Made by a program: the position numbers and the translations under genes. Shown here in pieces: positions 46,992-56,532 of a stretch of DNA of 64,000 nt. Within the stretch, counting starts at the first letter, position 1. The number at the start of each line of letters is the position of its first letter. The notes under the pieces were generated by a model. The model saw only the letters and a program-made list of their open reading frames with translations, was not told the DNA's origin and did no database searches. Location: the NCBI GenBank assembly GCA_000504425.1, contig KI632513.1:3490533-3554532 (forward strand), given 5' to 3'. The stretch comes from Rhodopseudomonas palustris JSC-3b. GTDB lineage: Bacteria > Pseudomonadota > Alphaproteobacteria > Rhizobiales > Xanthobacteraceae.

Positions 46992-47404
46992 AGCGTCATT
47001 CCGGGGCGCCGCGCAGCGGCGAACCCGGCAACGTGCCAATGTAGGGTGGGTTAGGCGCTCTTGCGCCGTAACCCACCGTCTTTGCGTTGGAACGTGGATT
47101 TCTGTGCGTCGGAACGTTGCCTGGTGGGTTACGCGCTGCGCGCTAACCCACCCTACAATGCGGCGTTTGTTCAATGTTATTCCGGGGCGCCGCGCAGCGG
47201 CGAACCCGGCAACCTAACAATGTGGGGTGGGTTAGGCGCTCTTGCGCCGTAACCCACCGTCTTTGCGTTGGAACGTGGATTTCTGTGCGTCGGAGCGTTG
47301 CTTGGTGGGTTACGCGCTGCGCGCTAACCCACCCTACAATGCGGCGTCTGTTCAATGTTATTCCGGGTGCGCACGAGCTGACGCTCGCGTGCCCCGGAAT
47401 GACG
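46992..47404. repeat. Tandem palindromic repeats, family C (181-bp period)
   Basis: Two full units (from 46992 and 47173) and a partial third (about 47354-47404). Each unit holds three hairpins: CATTCCGGGGCGCC...GGCGAACCCGG, GTGGGTTAGGCGC...GCGCCGTAACCCAC, and GGTGGGTTACGCGCTGCGCGCTAACCCACC, with a constant TTTGCGTTGGAACGTGGATTT linker. The GTAGGGTGGGTTA core starts at 47041 and 47222, 181 bp apart. The last unit ends in a GTGCGCACGAGC...GCTCGCGTGC hairpin and CCGGAATGACG. It explains most of the 538-bp argG to alkaline phosphatase gap. Confidence 0.92.
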
Positions 47405-47506
47405 GTCGAAGTTAGTTCGGACCTCTGGCGAGGGCTGAACGAGTCTTCGTCATCGACCCGTCATGTGTCACTCATACGGTCCGCGCTCCCAACCGGATCC
47501 GTTGTC

Positions 47507-49261
47507 ATGACCAGGCACTTCGTCACCACAATTGCCGCCGCCATGCTGCTCAGCTCGGCCGCCGCGGCGCAGACCATCTACCCGATCGACCGCGCCGAGA
47601 TGGTGGCTGGCGCCAAGTTCGACCTCAAGGTCGAGTTCGCCGGCGAAGTCGCCGCGGACAAAACCTCACTGACCATCAATGGCACCGATGCCGCCACCTT
47701 GTTCGGCAAGGCGCCGGAACTGATCGCGCGCGAGGACGGCAAGCCGCAATCGGCGCTGCTGCTGCGCGAGCTGACGCTGCCGCCCGGGACCTATCAGGTG
47801 CAGGCTTCCGACGGCAACAGCCAACAGAGCGTCAGCTGGACGGTGTATGACACCGCGCCGCGCCGCGCGAAAAACGTCATTCTGTTTATCGGCGACGGGC
47901 TGTCGCCGGCGCATCGCATCGCGGCGCGGCTGCTGTCCAAGGGCATTCGCGAGGGCAAGAGTTTTGGCAAGCTCGCGATCGACGACATGCCGCAAATGGC
48001 GCTGGTCGCGACCGCTGGCTCCGATTCCATCATCACCGACTCGGCCAATGCCGCCAGCGCCTATGCCACCGGCCACAAGGCCGCGGTCAACGCCATGGGC
48101 GTCTATGCCGATCGCAGCGCCAGTCCGTTCGATGATCCCAAGGTGGAAACGATCGCTGAACTCGCCAAGCGCCGGCTCGGCCTTGCGATCGGCATCGTCA
48201 CCAATACCGAGATCGAAGACGCCACCCCGGCCGCGATGCTGACGCATACCAGGCGGCGCGCGGCCTATGATCAGATTGTCGAGCAGTTGTTTGCCGCTCA
48301 GCCCGAGCTGCTGATGGGCGGCGGCGCCGCGCATTTCCTGCCGAAGGAAGCCGGTGGCAAGCGCAAGGATGGCGCCGATTATTTTGCCAAGTTCCGCGAT
48401 GCCGGCTATCGCGTCGCGACCAGCGCCACGGAACTCGATGCCATCAGCAAGGACGCTCCGCGAAAACTGCTCGGCCTGTTTGCGCCCGGCAATATGGACG
48501 GCGTGCTCGATCGCCGTTTTCTGAAAGGCGGCGGCGTTGCCAAAAATCCCGATCAGCCTGATCTCACCCAGCAGGTCGCGGTCGCGCTCGAGGTGCTGTC
48601 GAAACACGACGCCGGATTTTTTCTGATGGTGGAGTCGGGGCTGATCGACAAATACGCTCATGCGCTCGACATGGAGCGCGCGGTCTACGACACCATCATG
48701 CTCGACAATGCGGTGCGCCAGACCCGCGACTGGGCCAAAGCGCGCGGCGACGACACGCTGATTTTGGTGCTCGCCGATCACAATCATCCCAACGCGCTGG
48801 TTGGCACCATCAACGACGATATGAACGCGCCGCCGAGCGGCACGGCGCGCGAGCGGATCGGCGTTTATGACAAGGCCGGCTTTCCGAACTACCCATCGCC
48901 CGATGCCGATGGTTATCCGGCGCGCATCGACGTCAGCCGCCGGCTGGCGATTCTGTCGGCCAGCCTGCCCGATCACTACGAGACGCTGCGCCCGAAACTC
49001 GATGGCCCCAATGAGCCGACCACGCCCGGCGACACGCTAGGCACGTTCAAGGCCAATGACAAATACAAGGATGTGCCGGGCGCGGTGCTGCGCATCGGCA
49101 ATCTGCCGGCGATGATGAATGCCAGCGTGCATTCCGGGGAGGATGTGATCCTCGCCGCCACTGGTCCGGGCAGCGAGCGGGTGCGCGGTTCGATGGACAA
49201 TACCGAGGTGTTTCGGGTGATGGCCGAAGCGCTGGGGCTGGCGGCTGCGAAAAAAGAATGA
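47507..49261 (+). CDS. Alkaline phosphatase, PhoA-type superfamily
   Basis: A 584-residue periplasmic enzyme with a signal peptide (ending AAAAQ near residue 22). An N-terminal Ig-like part (about 30-110) precedes the catalytic core. The core has ILFIGDGLSPAHR (metal Asp), TDSANAASAYATGHKA (nucleophile Ser), EIEDATPAAML, MVESGLIDKYAHALD and LADHNHPN; SVHSGEDVILAATGPGS near the end is the last His. Such enzymes release phosphate from monoesters. ATG 47507 gives the signal peptide at the N-terminus; the frame continues upstream through repeats. Confidence 0.9.
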   Translation: MTRHFVTTIAAAMLLSSAAAAQTIYPIDRAEMVAGAKFDLKVEFAGEVAADKTSLTINGTDAATLFGKAPELIAREDGKPQSALLLRELTLPPGTYQVQASDGNSQQSVSWTVYDTAPRRAKNVILFIGDGLSPAHRIAARLLSKGIREGKSFGKLAIDDMPQMALVATAGSDSIITDSANAASAYATGHKAAVNAMGVYADRSASPFDDPKVETIAELAKRRLGLAIGIVTNTEIEDATPAAMLTHTRRRAAYDQIVEQLFAAQPELLMGGGAAHFLPKEAGGKRKDGADYFAKFRDAGYRVATSATELDAISKDAPRKLLGLFAPGNMDGVLDRRFLKGGGVAKNPDQPDLTQQVAVALEVLSKHDAGFFLMVESGLIDKYAHALDMERAVYDTIMLDNAVRQTRDWAKARGDDTLILVLADHNHPNALVGTINDDMNAPPSGTARERIGVYDKAGFPNYPSPDADGYPARIDVSRRLAILSASLPDHYETLRPKLDGPNEPTTPGDTLGTFKANDKYKDVPGAVLRIGNLPAMMNASVHSGEDVILAATGPGSERVRGSMDNTEVFRVMAEALGLAAAKKE

Positions 49262-49268
49262 TCACCGC

Positions 49269-49400
49269 TGGTTGATACCAAGCTCGCCGCAGGTCGTGGC
49301 CGGGCTTGTCCCGGCCATCCACGTCTTTGAACCTGCACGGCTGTTAAGACGTGGATCCCCGCGACCAGCGCGGGGATGACGGGGCACTGGCAGTAGCCGC
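49269..49400. repeat. Family A palindromic repeat (reverse orientation)
   Basis: GGTTGATACCAAGC near 49269, then GGCCGGGCTTGTCCCGGCC, CCACGTCTTTGAACCTGC, and CCCCGCGACCAGCGCGGGG, ending GGCAGTAGCCGCC. The second palindrome differs from the family by CCCCGC in place of GCCCGC on both arms, so the stem is maintained. It lies between the convergent alkaline phosphatase and nuclease genes. Confidence 0.82.
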
Positions 49401-49409
49401 CAAGCGCCG

Positions 49410-49982
49410 CTAGCGCACCGGGCACCAGCCGCCGCGATGGCCGCCATTGTAGGGCCGGCCATGACCGGCGGCGATCAGCGCCGCCGCGACATTGTCGGTG
49501 CGTTTGGTCGCGACATCGGCCAGCACGCGGCCGTATTTGTCGGGGCCGATATTGGTGATCGTCACCCCGCCTTCAGCCAGCATTGTGCGCAGCGCCGTGG
49601 CGGCCGCTTCCGCGCGGCGCAGCTCGTCGGCGCATTGCCCCTTCATCTCCGGCGCGTCGATGCCGCGCAGCCGCACCCGGGCGCTCATGTCGAGCCCCGG
49701 CCACAAATGCACCCGCGCTTCAAACGTGTCGCCGTCCACGGTGTACAGCGCCTCGGCCGGATAACGCGCGCCGCTGACGCTGGCGCGGCGCCAGATCGCC
49801 TCGGTTTCCGGGTCCGAAAAACGGGGCTCGGAGGGGGTCAGCGATTTCAGCCAGCGCTGGCCGTCCGGCAGCATGGTGCCCGCCGCCACGCCGAGCACGA
49901 ACACCCAGGGCAACAGCGTGCCAATCCGCCCCCTCAAGGGCGATCGCGCACGTGACACCGGCCATCTCGAATATGGGGACAT
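49410..49982 (-). CDS. Membrane-anchored thermonuclease-family protein
   Basis: A 190-residue protein with an N-terminal membrane segment (TLLPWVFVLGVAAGTML, about 22-38) and a C-terminal SNase-like domain. Catalytic motifs are intact: VDGDTFEARV, RVRLRGIDAPEMKGQC (Arg, Asp, Glu) and DKYGRVLADV (Arg). It should cut nucleic acids in the periplasm. Contrast with the secreted relative at 10607, which lacks the Glu. The ATG at 49982 follows an AGGA only 3 nt upstream. It shares a 122-bp AT-rich promoter region with the rightward orphan gene. Confidence 0.8.
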   Translation of the reverse strand: MSPYSRWPVSRARSPLRGRIGTLLPWVFVLGVAAGTMLPDGQRWLKSLTPSEPRFSDPETEAIWRRASVSGARYPAEALYTVDGDTFEARVHLWPGLDMSARVRLRGIDAPEMKGQCADELRRAEAAATALRTMLAEGGVTITNIGPDKYGRVLADVATKRTDNVAAALIAAGHGRPYNGGHRGGWCPVR

Positions 49983-50104
49983 ATTCCTATTATATGTTCA
50001 GAACGGCTGATTCTGGTCAAGCGCGATGATGCTTGTTGCGCGAGATATGTAGCGACCTATCAAAAAACGCGAAACTTGTGAGGTGCCGCGCTATCCTGGT
50101 CACC

Positions 50105-50638
50105 ATGGGCAGGTGGGAAGCTGAAATCAAATATGAGGAATACCGCGCCGTCGCGCGCGAGGTGGCGTTGAGATTCGTTCAGTCGATGCCCGTCTGGAAC
50201 TCGGCTGACGAGCGCGCTGCCGTACGGCTCACCGACATTGATGCTCTTTGCTTGGACGCCTGGCGGCGCAGCTGGCGTCATAAGGAATTTGACTGGGACG
50301 AGAACGCTGCCCATTTCAAACGTGAGGTTGACCGCTTTGAGCTGGCGATCTGGAGCGGCGAGCAACTGTGCGGCTTGGCGATCGGCAGGGTTTCCCGCGG
50401 GCCAGACAACGTCACCATCCATTTCCTCGAACGGCGTAGCGGCGACACTCCGCTGAAGGGCAGGATCGCGCTACTGGCCACGGAAACGGCGGATCGCTAT
50501 GCGAAAATCCTTAATAAGCAGCGGGTTAAGCTCAAAGACCCGCTGCCCGATGCGATCGTGACCTATCAGCGTCTGAATTTCGTCCTTGTGGAAACGATCG
50601 GAAAAACAACGTATTATGCAAGGCAGGTAGGTGATTGA
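50105..50638 (+). CDS. Orphan protein, weakly GNAT-like
   Basis: A 177-residue soluble protein. EIKYEEYRAVAREVALRF opens a helical part with DAWRRSWRHKEFDWDENAAHFKR; the second half (LAIWSGEQLCGLAIGRVSRG, TIHFLERRSG, ALLATETADRYAKIL, DAIVTYQRLNFVLVET) has the strand-helix order of an acetyltransferase but lacks a clear acetyl-CoA loop, so the call is weak. It is less GC-rich than its neighbours and has no strong ribosome-binding site at 50105 (alternatives: GTG 50078, TTG 50033). The next gene starts 2 nt after its stop. Confidence 0.6.
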   Translation: MGRWEAEIKYEEYRAVAREVALRFVQSMPVWNSADERAAVRLTDIDALCLDAWRRSWRHKEFDWDENAAHFKREVDRFELAIWSGEQLCGLAIGRVSRGPDNVTIHFLERRSGDTPLKGRIALLATETADRYAKILNKQRVKLKDPLPDAIVTYQRLNFVLVETIGKTTYYARQVGD

Positions 50639-50640
50639 CC

Positions 50641-50856
50641 ATGAGCGCTTCAGCCCCGCAAACCCATGATGCGGTTCGCGAGAGTGAGTTGCGGGCTGCG
50701 GCACGCGACGAGGCGGTGCGCGCTCTGGCTCGCTACAACAGTCCGCTCAGCGGCATGATTGCTCCGGCTGATCTCGACACGTTGCGCCTCGCTCCGGCAG
50801 CGGAAAATGCCGGCACCGCGGGCGATCTGGTTCCGGCAGAGGCCGATCGCGCCTGA
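50641..50856 (+). CDS. Small hypothetical partner protein
   Basis: A 71-residue Ala- and Asp-rich protein: RESELRAAARDEAVRALARYN likely forms a helix, and the rest (PADLDTLRLAPAAENAG) is probably disordered. I do not recognise a family. It begins 2 nt after the preceding stop, so translation is coupled. A purine run (AGGCAGGTAGGTG) covers the end of the first gene and could be its ribosome-binding site. The pair looks like a self-contained two-gene unit. Confidence 0.55.
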   Translation: MSASAPQTHDAVRESELRAAARDEAVRALARYNSPLSGMIAPADLDTLRLAPAAENAGTAGDLVPAEADRA

Positions 50857-50899
50857 TCGCCATTCGCCTGATCGCCATTCGCTCGGAAGCGAGCGTCTC

Positions 50900-51127
50900 T
50901 CAAAAATCCGACGCGATGCCTTTGCGTTCCCAGTCGCCATAGCGGGTCGGCTCCGGCCCCTTCGGCCCGTTGATCTCCTTGGCGGCCTGTTTGGCTTCGG
51001 CCTCGGCCTTGGCGCGGCGTTCGGCGGCTTCGGCGAGCGCGCGCTGCGCTGCCGGCGACAGCACCTTGGCGGGCTGCTCGGCCGGCGCCTCGTTGTCGGT
51101 GGTGGTTGCTTTGCTTTGTTCCGTCAT
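50900..51127 (-). CDS. DUF1674/SDHAF4-like protein
   Basis: A 75-residue protein. The variable N-terminus has a helix rich in Ala, Glu and Arg (AAQRALAEAAERRAKAEAEAKQA); the conserved C-terminus GPKGPEPTRYGDWERKGIASDF is the DUF1674 signature, shared with succinate dehydrogenase assembly factor 4 of mitochondria. A role in succinate dehydrogenase flavination is therefore likely. I chose ATG 51127 with GGAGA 6 nt upstream over GTG 51133. It is divergent from rsmB, an arrangement commonly seen in this order. Confidence 0.9.
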   Translation of the reverse strand: MTEQSKATTTDNEAPAEQPAKVLSPAAQRALAEAAERRAKAEAEAKQAAKEINGPKGPEPTRYGDWERKGIASDF

Positions 51128-51316
51128 CGGCACTCTCCTGCGCGACGGTTCCCAGCGTGAACCACCGGACGCTCATGGCCTGTTGGCTATCATCGGCTGG
51201 TTGCGCCGCGAAGTGGATTCTTACATTTGGCATATTCCCATGCCATCACGCACAACCCGTGAAAGATCGCGCCTTCGGCGTCGATCCGCAGCCTGCAATC
51301 GTGATAGCCTGTTCGT

Positions 51317-52666
51317 ATGCCCTCCACCAGATTCGCGCCGCCCTCCGAAGTCCCTGGCCTCGCTGCGCGCCGCATCGCCGCCGATATCCTCGACGGCGTG
51401 CTGCTCAAGCGCCGCACCTTGGATGATCAGCTTGATGGCGCTGCCGCCCATCCGGGTTTGAAGACGCTATCCGATCGCGACCGCGCGCTGATGCGCCGGC
51501 TGGTCGCGACCATTTTGCGCCGGCTCGGCACCTTGAATCATGTGCTGGCGCGGCTGCTCGATCGCGGCGTGCCGACCGATGCGCCGCGCGCCCATAGCGC
51601 GCTGTTGATCGGTGCCGCGCAGATTCTCTGGATGGATGTGCCCGATCATGCCGCGGTCGATCTATCGGTGCGGCTGGTGCAGTCCGACCGGCGCGCCTCG
51701 CGCTATGCCGGGCTGGTCAATGCCGTGCTGCGGCGCTGCGCGCGCGAAGCCGCGCAGTTGATCGACGAATTGCAGGGCCAATCGCCCGACGTGCCGTCCT
51801 GGCTGCTCGCGCGCTGGAGCGCGCATTATGGCGAGGACACCGCGCGCAAAATCGCGCAGGCGCTCGGCGAAGAACCCTCGCTCGATCTCACCGTGAAATC
51901 CGATCACGAAGCCTGGGCCACGCGGCTGCATGGCGAGGTGTTGCCGACCGGCACGGTGCGCACGCTGCTGCAAGGCTCGGTGCGGATGCTGCCCGGCTAT
52001 GATGACGGCCAATGGTGGGTGCAGGACGCCGCCGCGGCATTGCCGGCGCGGCTGTTCGGCGAGGTCGCCGGCCAGCGCATTCTCGATCTCTGTGCCGCGC
52101 CTGGCGGCAAGACCGCGCAGCTCGCCCATGCCGGCGCGATCGTCACCGCGATCGATCGCTCGCCGAACCGGATCGCGCGTCTGCAAGAAAATCTGACCCG
52201 GCTTTCGCTCAAGGCCGAAACCGTGGTCGCCGACGCCACCGAATGGGGCGAGGGCCACAGCCTGTATGACGCCATTTTGCTCGATGCGCCTTGTTCGTCC
52301 ACCGGCACTATCCGCCGCCATCCCGACATCGCCTGGCTGAAACAGGACAGCGACATCGCCGCGCTGTGCGATCTGCAAGGCCGGCTGCTGCGCAAGGCGT
52401 CGTCGCTGCTGCGGCCGGGCGGGCTTATGGTCTATTGCACCTGCTCGCTCGAGCCCGAAGAGGGCGAACAGGCGATCGCGACGCTGCTGGCGGCGGATTC
52501 GTCGCTGAGCCGGGTACCGATCACGGCCTCCGAAGTGGCGGGGCTTTCGGAGATCATCACGGCGCAGGGCGAGCTGCGCACCCTGCCGTGCCATCTGCCG
52601 CATGCCGATCCGCGCTTCGCCGGGCTTGACGGCTTCTATGCCGCGCGGCTGCTCAAAGCCCCTTAA
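51317..52666 (+). CDS. rsmB: RsmB-type rRNA (cytosine-C5) methyltransferase
   Basis: A 449-residue protein. The NusB-like RNA-binding domain (about 10-140: RRIAADILDGVLLKRRTLDD, VDLSVRLVQSDRRASRYAGLVNAVLRR) is fused to the RsmB/NOP methyltransferase domain. The latter has DLCAAPGGKTAQLAHAGA, DAPCSSTGTIRRHPDI and VYCTCSLEPEEGE, holding the two active-site cysteines (PCS and TCS). It methylates C967 of 16S rRNA in E. coli. ATG 51317. Confidence 0.93.
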   Translation: MPSTRFAPPSEVPGLAARRIAADILDGVLLKRRTLDDQLDGAAAHPGLKTLSDRDRALMRRLVATILRRLGTLNHVLARLLDRGVPTDAPRAHSALLIGAAQILWMDVPDHAAVDLSVRLVQSDRRASRYAGLVNAVLRRCAREAAQLIDELQGQSPDVPSWLLARWSAHYGEDTARKIAQALGEEPSLDLTVKSDHEAWATRLHGEVLPTGTVRTLLQGSVRMLPGYDDGQWWVQDAAAALPARLFGEVAGQRILDLCAAPGGKTAQLAHAGAIVTAIDRSPNRIARLQENLTRLSLKAETVVADATEWGEGHSLYDAILLDAPCSSTGTIRRHPDIAWLKQDSDIAALCDLQGRLLRKASSLLRPGGLMVYCTCSLEPEEGEQAIATLLAADSSLSRVPITASEVAGLSEIITAQGELRTLPCHLPHADPRFAGLDGFYAARLLKAP

Positions 52667-52720
52667 TCTCTGTTTTTCAATCGGTTATAGCGAGCCGGGC
52701 CGACTCGTCGCGGCGGTCTT

Positions 52721-52738
52721 GCACACCCAAAGGTGTGC
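52721..52738. other. Short perfect hairpin between rsmB and the heparinase gene
   Basis: GCACACC-CAAA-GGTGTGC lies 55 nt past rsmB in a 286-bp gap. No U-tract follows on the plus strand. It could be a weak terminator or an RNA structure; the rest of the gap, which ends in a GTG-started gene, shows nothing else. Confidence 0.35.
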
Positions 52739-52952
52739 CCGAGAGATTTCCGGACTAGAACAGGTGAAGAAAAGTCTCGTTAAATCTGGTGCGTTCTGAT
52801 TCACACCATGTCGTCATGGGCGCGCCGTCCGGATCGCCAGCGCGGGGCGCCGCTGCACCATCCATTTGCGCACGAAAGGTTGCTAGGAACAGGCGTGGGG
52901 AAAGAGGGGGCTACAACGTGACGCGACTCTGGGAACCGGGACGCTAGCGCCG

Positions 52953-54710
52953 GTGTCGGGAGCCTATCGCAGACGCCTGTCAACGCTGGTTCTGGGCCGG
53001 TTCGCCCGGAACGTGATGGCGCGCGTCACGCAGGGTACGCTGGCGGTGTCGCGGCTGTGGCCGGGGCGCACCGACCGGCTGACCATTGCCCCCAATGATT
53101 TGCGCACCGCCGACGCCACCCGCGCCGCGGAGATCTATGCCGGCCGCTTCGTGTTCGCCGGCAAGATCGTCACCTGCCATGGCCGTTCGATCTTCGAGCA
53201 CGAACCGCCGTCCCATGATTGGGAAGTGGCCTTGCTCGGTTTTGGCTGGCTGCGCCATCTGCGCGCCGCCGACACCGCCATCACCCGCGCCAATGCGCGC
53301 TCCTTGGTCGATGAATGGATGACGCTCGGCGGCCGGCGCCGCCCGGCCGGCAACCGCCCCGAGGTGATGGCGCGCCGGGTGATCTCGCTGTTGTCGCAGG
53401 CGCCGCTGGTGCTGAGCGACACCGACGGCAAATTCTATCGGCGCTATTTGCGCGCGCTCGCCGGTGAAATCCGCGTGCTGCGCTTTCCGACCGGCAACAT
53501 TCCCGATGGCCTGCCGCGGCTGCAGGTCACGATCGCGCTCTGTTACGCCTCGCTGTGCCTTGCCAATCAGGCGCGCTACATCCGCTCGGCCTCGCGCCGG
53601 CTGTCGGACGAGCTGCAACGCCAGATTCTGCCCGATGGCGGGCATTTCTCGCGCAATCCCGGCGCGCTGATCGAGCTGATGATCGATCTGTTGCCGCTGC
53701 GGCAGACGTTTTCGGCGCGTAACATCGCGCCGCCGCCGGCGCTGCTCAATGCCATCGACCGCATGATGCCGATGCTGCGCTTCTTCCGCCATGGCGACGG
53801 CAATTTCGCGCTGTTCAACGGCATGAGCAGCACGCCCACCGATCTCTTGGCGACGCTGCTGGCCTATGACGACACCCATGGCAGCCCGATGGCGAGCATG
53901 CCGCATTCCGGTTTTCAGCGGCTCGACGCCGCCGCGCTGACCGTGATCGTCGATACCGGCCCGCCGCCGCCGCCCAATGTCAGCGACGAAGCCCATGCCG
54001 GCTGCCTGTCGTTCGAGATGTCCTCGGGCCCGAGCCGGATCGTGGTCAATTGCGGGGTGCCGACCGCCGGCCGTGACAATTGGCGGGTATTTGCCCGCGC
54101 CACCGCGGCGCATTCCACCGTGACCTATCACGACAGCTCGTCGTGCCAGTTCGTGGAGCGGGGCGCGGTGAAGCGGTTCTTGCGCGGCGCGCCGATCGTA
54201 TCGGGCCCGTCCAAGGTCGAGGCCTATCGCGAGGTCGGGCCGAACGGCACCACGCTCACCGCCTCGCATGACGGTTATCAGTCACGCTTCAACATCATCC
54301 ATCGCCGGGTGCTGACCATGGCGCCGGACGGCTCGCGGCTCGATGGCGAGGATACGCTGTCACCGCCCTCGGGCGGCCGCATCAAGGGCGGCGAGGGCAA
54401 TTTCGCCGTGCGCTTCCATCTGCATCCGGCGGTGAAGGCCAACCGGCTCGATGATGCCCGCGCGGTGATGCTGGTGCTGCCCTCGCGCGAGGTCTGGACC
54501 TTCGAGGCTCATGACGACAAGGTCGATCTTGAGGAAAGCGTGTTTTTGGCCGGCAATGACGGGCCGCGCCGCAGCGTGCAGATCGTGGTGCGCCAGGACG
54601 CCAAGCACAACGCCACGGTGCGCTGGAGTTTTAGCCGCTCCGCCGCCGGCTCGCCGAGCGCCACCGCCGCGCGCCGCAGCGCCAGCCGGGCGCCGCAATT
54701 GCCGCTGTAA
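52953..54710 (+). CDS. Heparinase II/III-family protein
   Basis: A 585-residue protein. The N-terminal part (about 20-310) is the all-helical alginate-lyase-like domain (RFVFAGKIVTC, HDWEVALLGFGWLRHL, FPTGNIPDGLPRLQ, GNFALFNGMSSTPTDLL). The C-terminal heparinase domain has FEMSSGPSRIVVNCG, RATAAHSTVTYHD and a final beta region. No classical signal peptide is visible. Its conserved place before purH in this order suggests a housekeeping role, perhaps in envelope polysaccharide turnover, but no substrate is known. The start is GTG 52953 with a weak GGGACG upstream. Confidence 0.82.
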   Translation: MSGAYRRRLSTLVLGRFARNVMARVTQGTLAVSRLWPGRTDRLTIAPNDLRTADATRAAEIYAGRFVFAGKIVTCHGRSIFEHEPPSHDWEVALLGFGWLRHLRAADTAITRANARSLVDEWMTLGGRRRPAGNRPEVMARRVISLLSQAPLVLSDTDGKFYRRYLRALAGEIRVLRFPTGNIPDGLPRLQVTIALCYASLCLANQARYIRSASRRLSDELQRQILPDGGHFSRNPGALIELMIDLLPLRQTFSARNIAPPPALLNAIDRMMPMLRFFRHGDGNFALFNGMSSTPTDLLATLLAYDDTHGSPMASMPHSGFQRLDAAALTVIVDTGPPPPPNVSDEAHAGCLSFEMSSGPSRIVVNCGVPTAGRDNWRVFARATAAHSTVTYHDSSSCQFVERGAVKRFLRGAPIVSGPSKVEAYREVGPNGTTLTASHDGYQSRFNIIHRRVLTMAPDGSRLDGEDTLSPPSGGRIKGGEGNFAVRFHLHPAVKANRLDDARAVMLVLPSREVWTFEAHDDKVDLEESVFLAGNDGPRRSVQIVVRQDAKHNATVRWSFSRSAAGSPSATAARRSASRAPQLPL

Positions 54711-54914
54711 GGCCCGCCGGAGCGGGTCGCGCGGCCGCCCAAACCGCGCGCTATCAGCAGTTTGGTGCGGCAAAGTCAGCAATTATTCGTCAATTGGCGA
54801 CGCTGTGGTTCCGCGGCCAGTCAATCCATGCTAGGCGGCGTCTCGAATTGACGCGCCCCGCTGTGAAGCTCGTTGGCGCATTCAACCCATATCATATTAC
54901 CGAGAACAATCGAC

Positions 54915-56507
54915 ATGACTGACCATCCGCGCCGTATCACCCGCGCCTTGCTGTCCGTTTCCGACAAAACCGGCCTGATCGAATTCGCCACCGCGCTCGC
55001 GGCGCGCGGCATCGAACTGGTGTCGACCGGCGGCACCGCCAAGGCGATCGCGGCCGCGGGGCTGGCGGTCAAGGACGTGTCCGACCTGACCGGCTTTCCG
55101 GAAATGATGGATGGCCGGGTCAAGACCCTGCATCCCAAGGTCCATGGCGGCCTGCTGGCGATCCGCGGCAATGCCGAGCACGTCAAGGCGATGGGCGACC
55201 ACGGCATCGTGCCGATCGATCTGTTGGTGGTGAACCTCTATCCGTTCGAGGCCACCGTCGATAAGGGCGCCGGCTACGAGGACTGCATCGAGAACATCGA
55301 CATCGGTGGTCCGGCGATGATCCGCGCGGCCGCCAAGAACCACGATGACGTCGCGGTGGTGGTGGAAGCCGCCGACTATCAGGCGGTGCTCGACGAACTC
55401 GCCGCCCATGACGGCGCCGTCACGCTGACGCTGCGCAAGCGCTTGGCCGCCAAGGCCTATGCCCGCACCGCGGCCTATGACGCCGCGATCTCGAACTGGT
55501 TTGCCACTCAGCTCAAGACCGACGCGCCGGACTTCCGCGCGGTCGGCGGCCGGCTGATCCAGAGCCTGCGTTATGGCGAGAACCCGCACCAGAACGCGGC
55601 GTTCTATCGCACGCCGGAGCGCCGTCCCGGTGTCGCCACCGCGCGCCAGGTGCAGGGCAAGGAGCTGTCCTACAACAACATCAACGACACCGACGCCGCC
55701 TATGAATGCGTCGGCGAGTTCGACGCGAGCCGCACCGCGGCCTGCGTGATCGTCAAGCACGCCAATCCCTGCGGCGTCGCCGAGGGGAGCAGCCTGCTCG
55801 ACGCCTATCGCAAGGCGCTGGCCTGCGACTCGACCTCGGCGTTCGGCGGCATTGTCGCGCTCAACCGCACGCTCGATGCCGAAGCGGCGCGCGCCATCAC
55901 CGAGATCTTCACCGAAGTGATCATCGCGCCGGACGCGACCGACGAAGCGATCGCGATCGTCGCCGCCAAGAAGAACCTGCGGCTTTTGCTCGCCGGTAGC
56001 CTGCCGGACCCGCGCGCCAACGGCCTGACCTACAAGACCGTGGCCGGTGGTCTGTTGGTGCAGAGCCGCGACAATGCCGTGGTCGATGACATGGTGCTGA
56101 AGGCGGTGACCAAGCGTCAGCCGACCGAGGCCGAGCTGCGTGATCTGAAGTTCGCGTTCCGGGTCGCCAAGCACGTCAAGTCGAACACCATCGTGTACGC
56201 CAAGGATCTCGCCACGGTCGGCATCGGCGCCGGTCAGATGAGCCGGGTCGATTCCGCGCGCATCGCGGCGCGCAAGGCCGAAGACGCCGCTGCCGAGCTG
56301 AAGCTGGCCGCGCCGATGACCAAGGGCTCGGTGGTGGCCTCCGATGCGTTCTTCCCGTTCGCCGACGGCCTGCTGGTGGCGATCGAGGCCGGCGCCACCG
56401 CGGTGATCCAGCCGGGCGGTTCGGTGCGCGACGATGAAGTGATCAAGGCGGCTGACGAAGCCGGCATTGCCATGGTGTTCACCGGCACCCGTCACTTCCG
56501 GCACTAA
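54915..56507 (+). CDS. purH: PurH, AICAR formyltransferase/IMP cyclohydrolase
   Basis: A 530-residue bifunctional enzyme of usual length. The N-terminal cyclohydrolase has [49 protein letters not shown]; the transformylase has [39 protein letters not shown] and [10 protein letters not shown]. It catalyses the last two steps of IMP synthesis. ATG 54915 is preferred; a TTG-started frame reaches back to 54873. Arms CGTCAATT and AATTGACG (54788, 54846) in the leader form a weak inverted repeat of uncertain meaning. Confidence 0.97.
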   Translation: MTDHPRRITRALLSVSDKTGLIEFATALAARGIELVSTGGTAKAIAAAGLAVKDVSDLTGFPEMMDGRVKTLHPKVHGGLLAIRGNAEHVKAMGDHGIVPIDLLVVNLYPFEATVDKGAGYEDCIENIDIGGPAMIRAAAKNHDDVAVVVEAADYQAVLDELAAHDGAVTLTLRKRLAAKAYARTAAYDAAISNWFATQLKTDAPDFRAVGGRLIQSLRYGENPHQNAAFYRTPERRPGVATARQVQGKELSYNNINDTDAAYECVGEFDASRTAACVIVKHANPCGVAEGSSLLDAYRKALACDSTSAFGGIVALNRTLDAEAARAITEIFTEVIIAPDATDEAIAIVAAKKNLRLLLAGSLPDPRANGLTYKTVAGGLLVQSRDNAVVDDMVLKAVTKRQPTEAELRDLKFAFRVAKHVKSNTIVYAKDLATVGIGAGQMSRVDSARIAARKAEDAAAELKLAAPMTKGSVVASDAFFPFADGLLVAIEAGATAVIQPGGSVRDDEVIKAADEAGIAMVFTGTRHFRH

Positions 56508-56532
56508 GACCAATCGTCCTCAAGGGGACTGG

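Noticed and set aside
46969-47355. Small proteins of the repeats between argG and the alkaline phosphatase gene
   Set aside because: Frames arise from the tandem family C repeats and recur in each unit; not genes.
54788-54853. Inverted repeat CGTCAATT/AATTGACG in the purH leader as a purine-regulator site
   Set aside because: 50 bp between short arms and no resemblance to a known purine operator or riboswitch.
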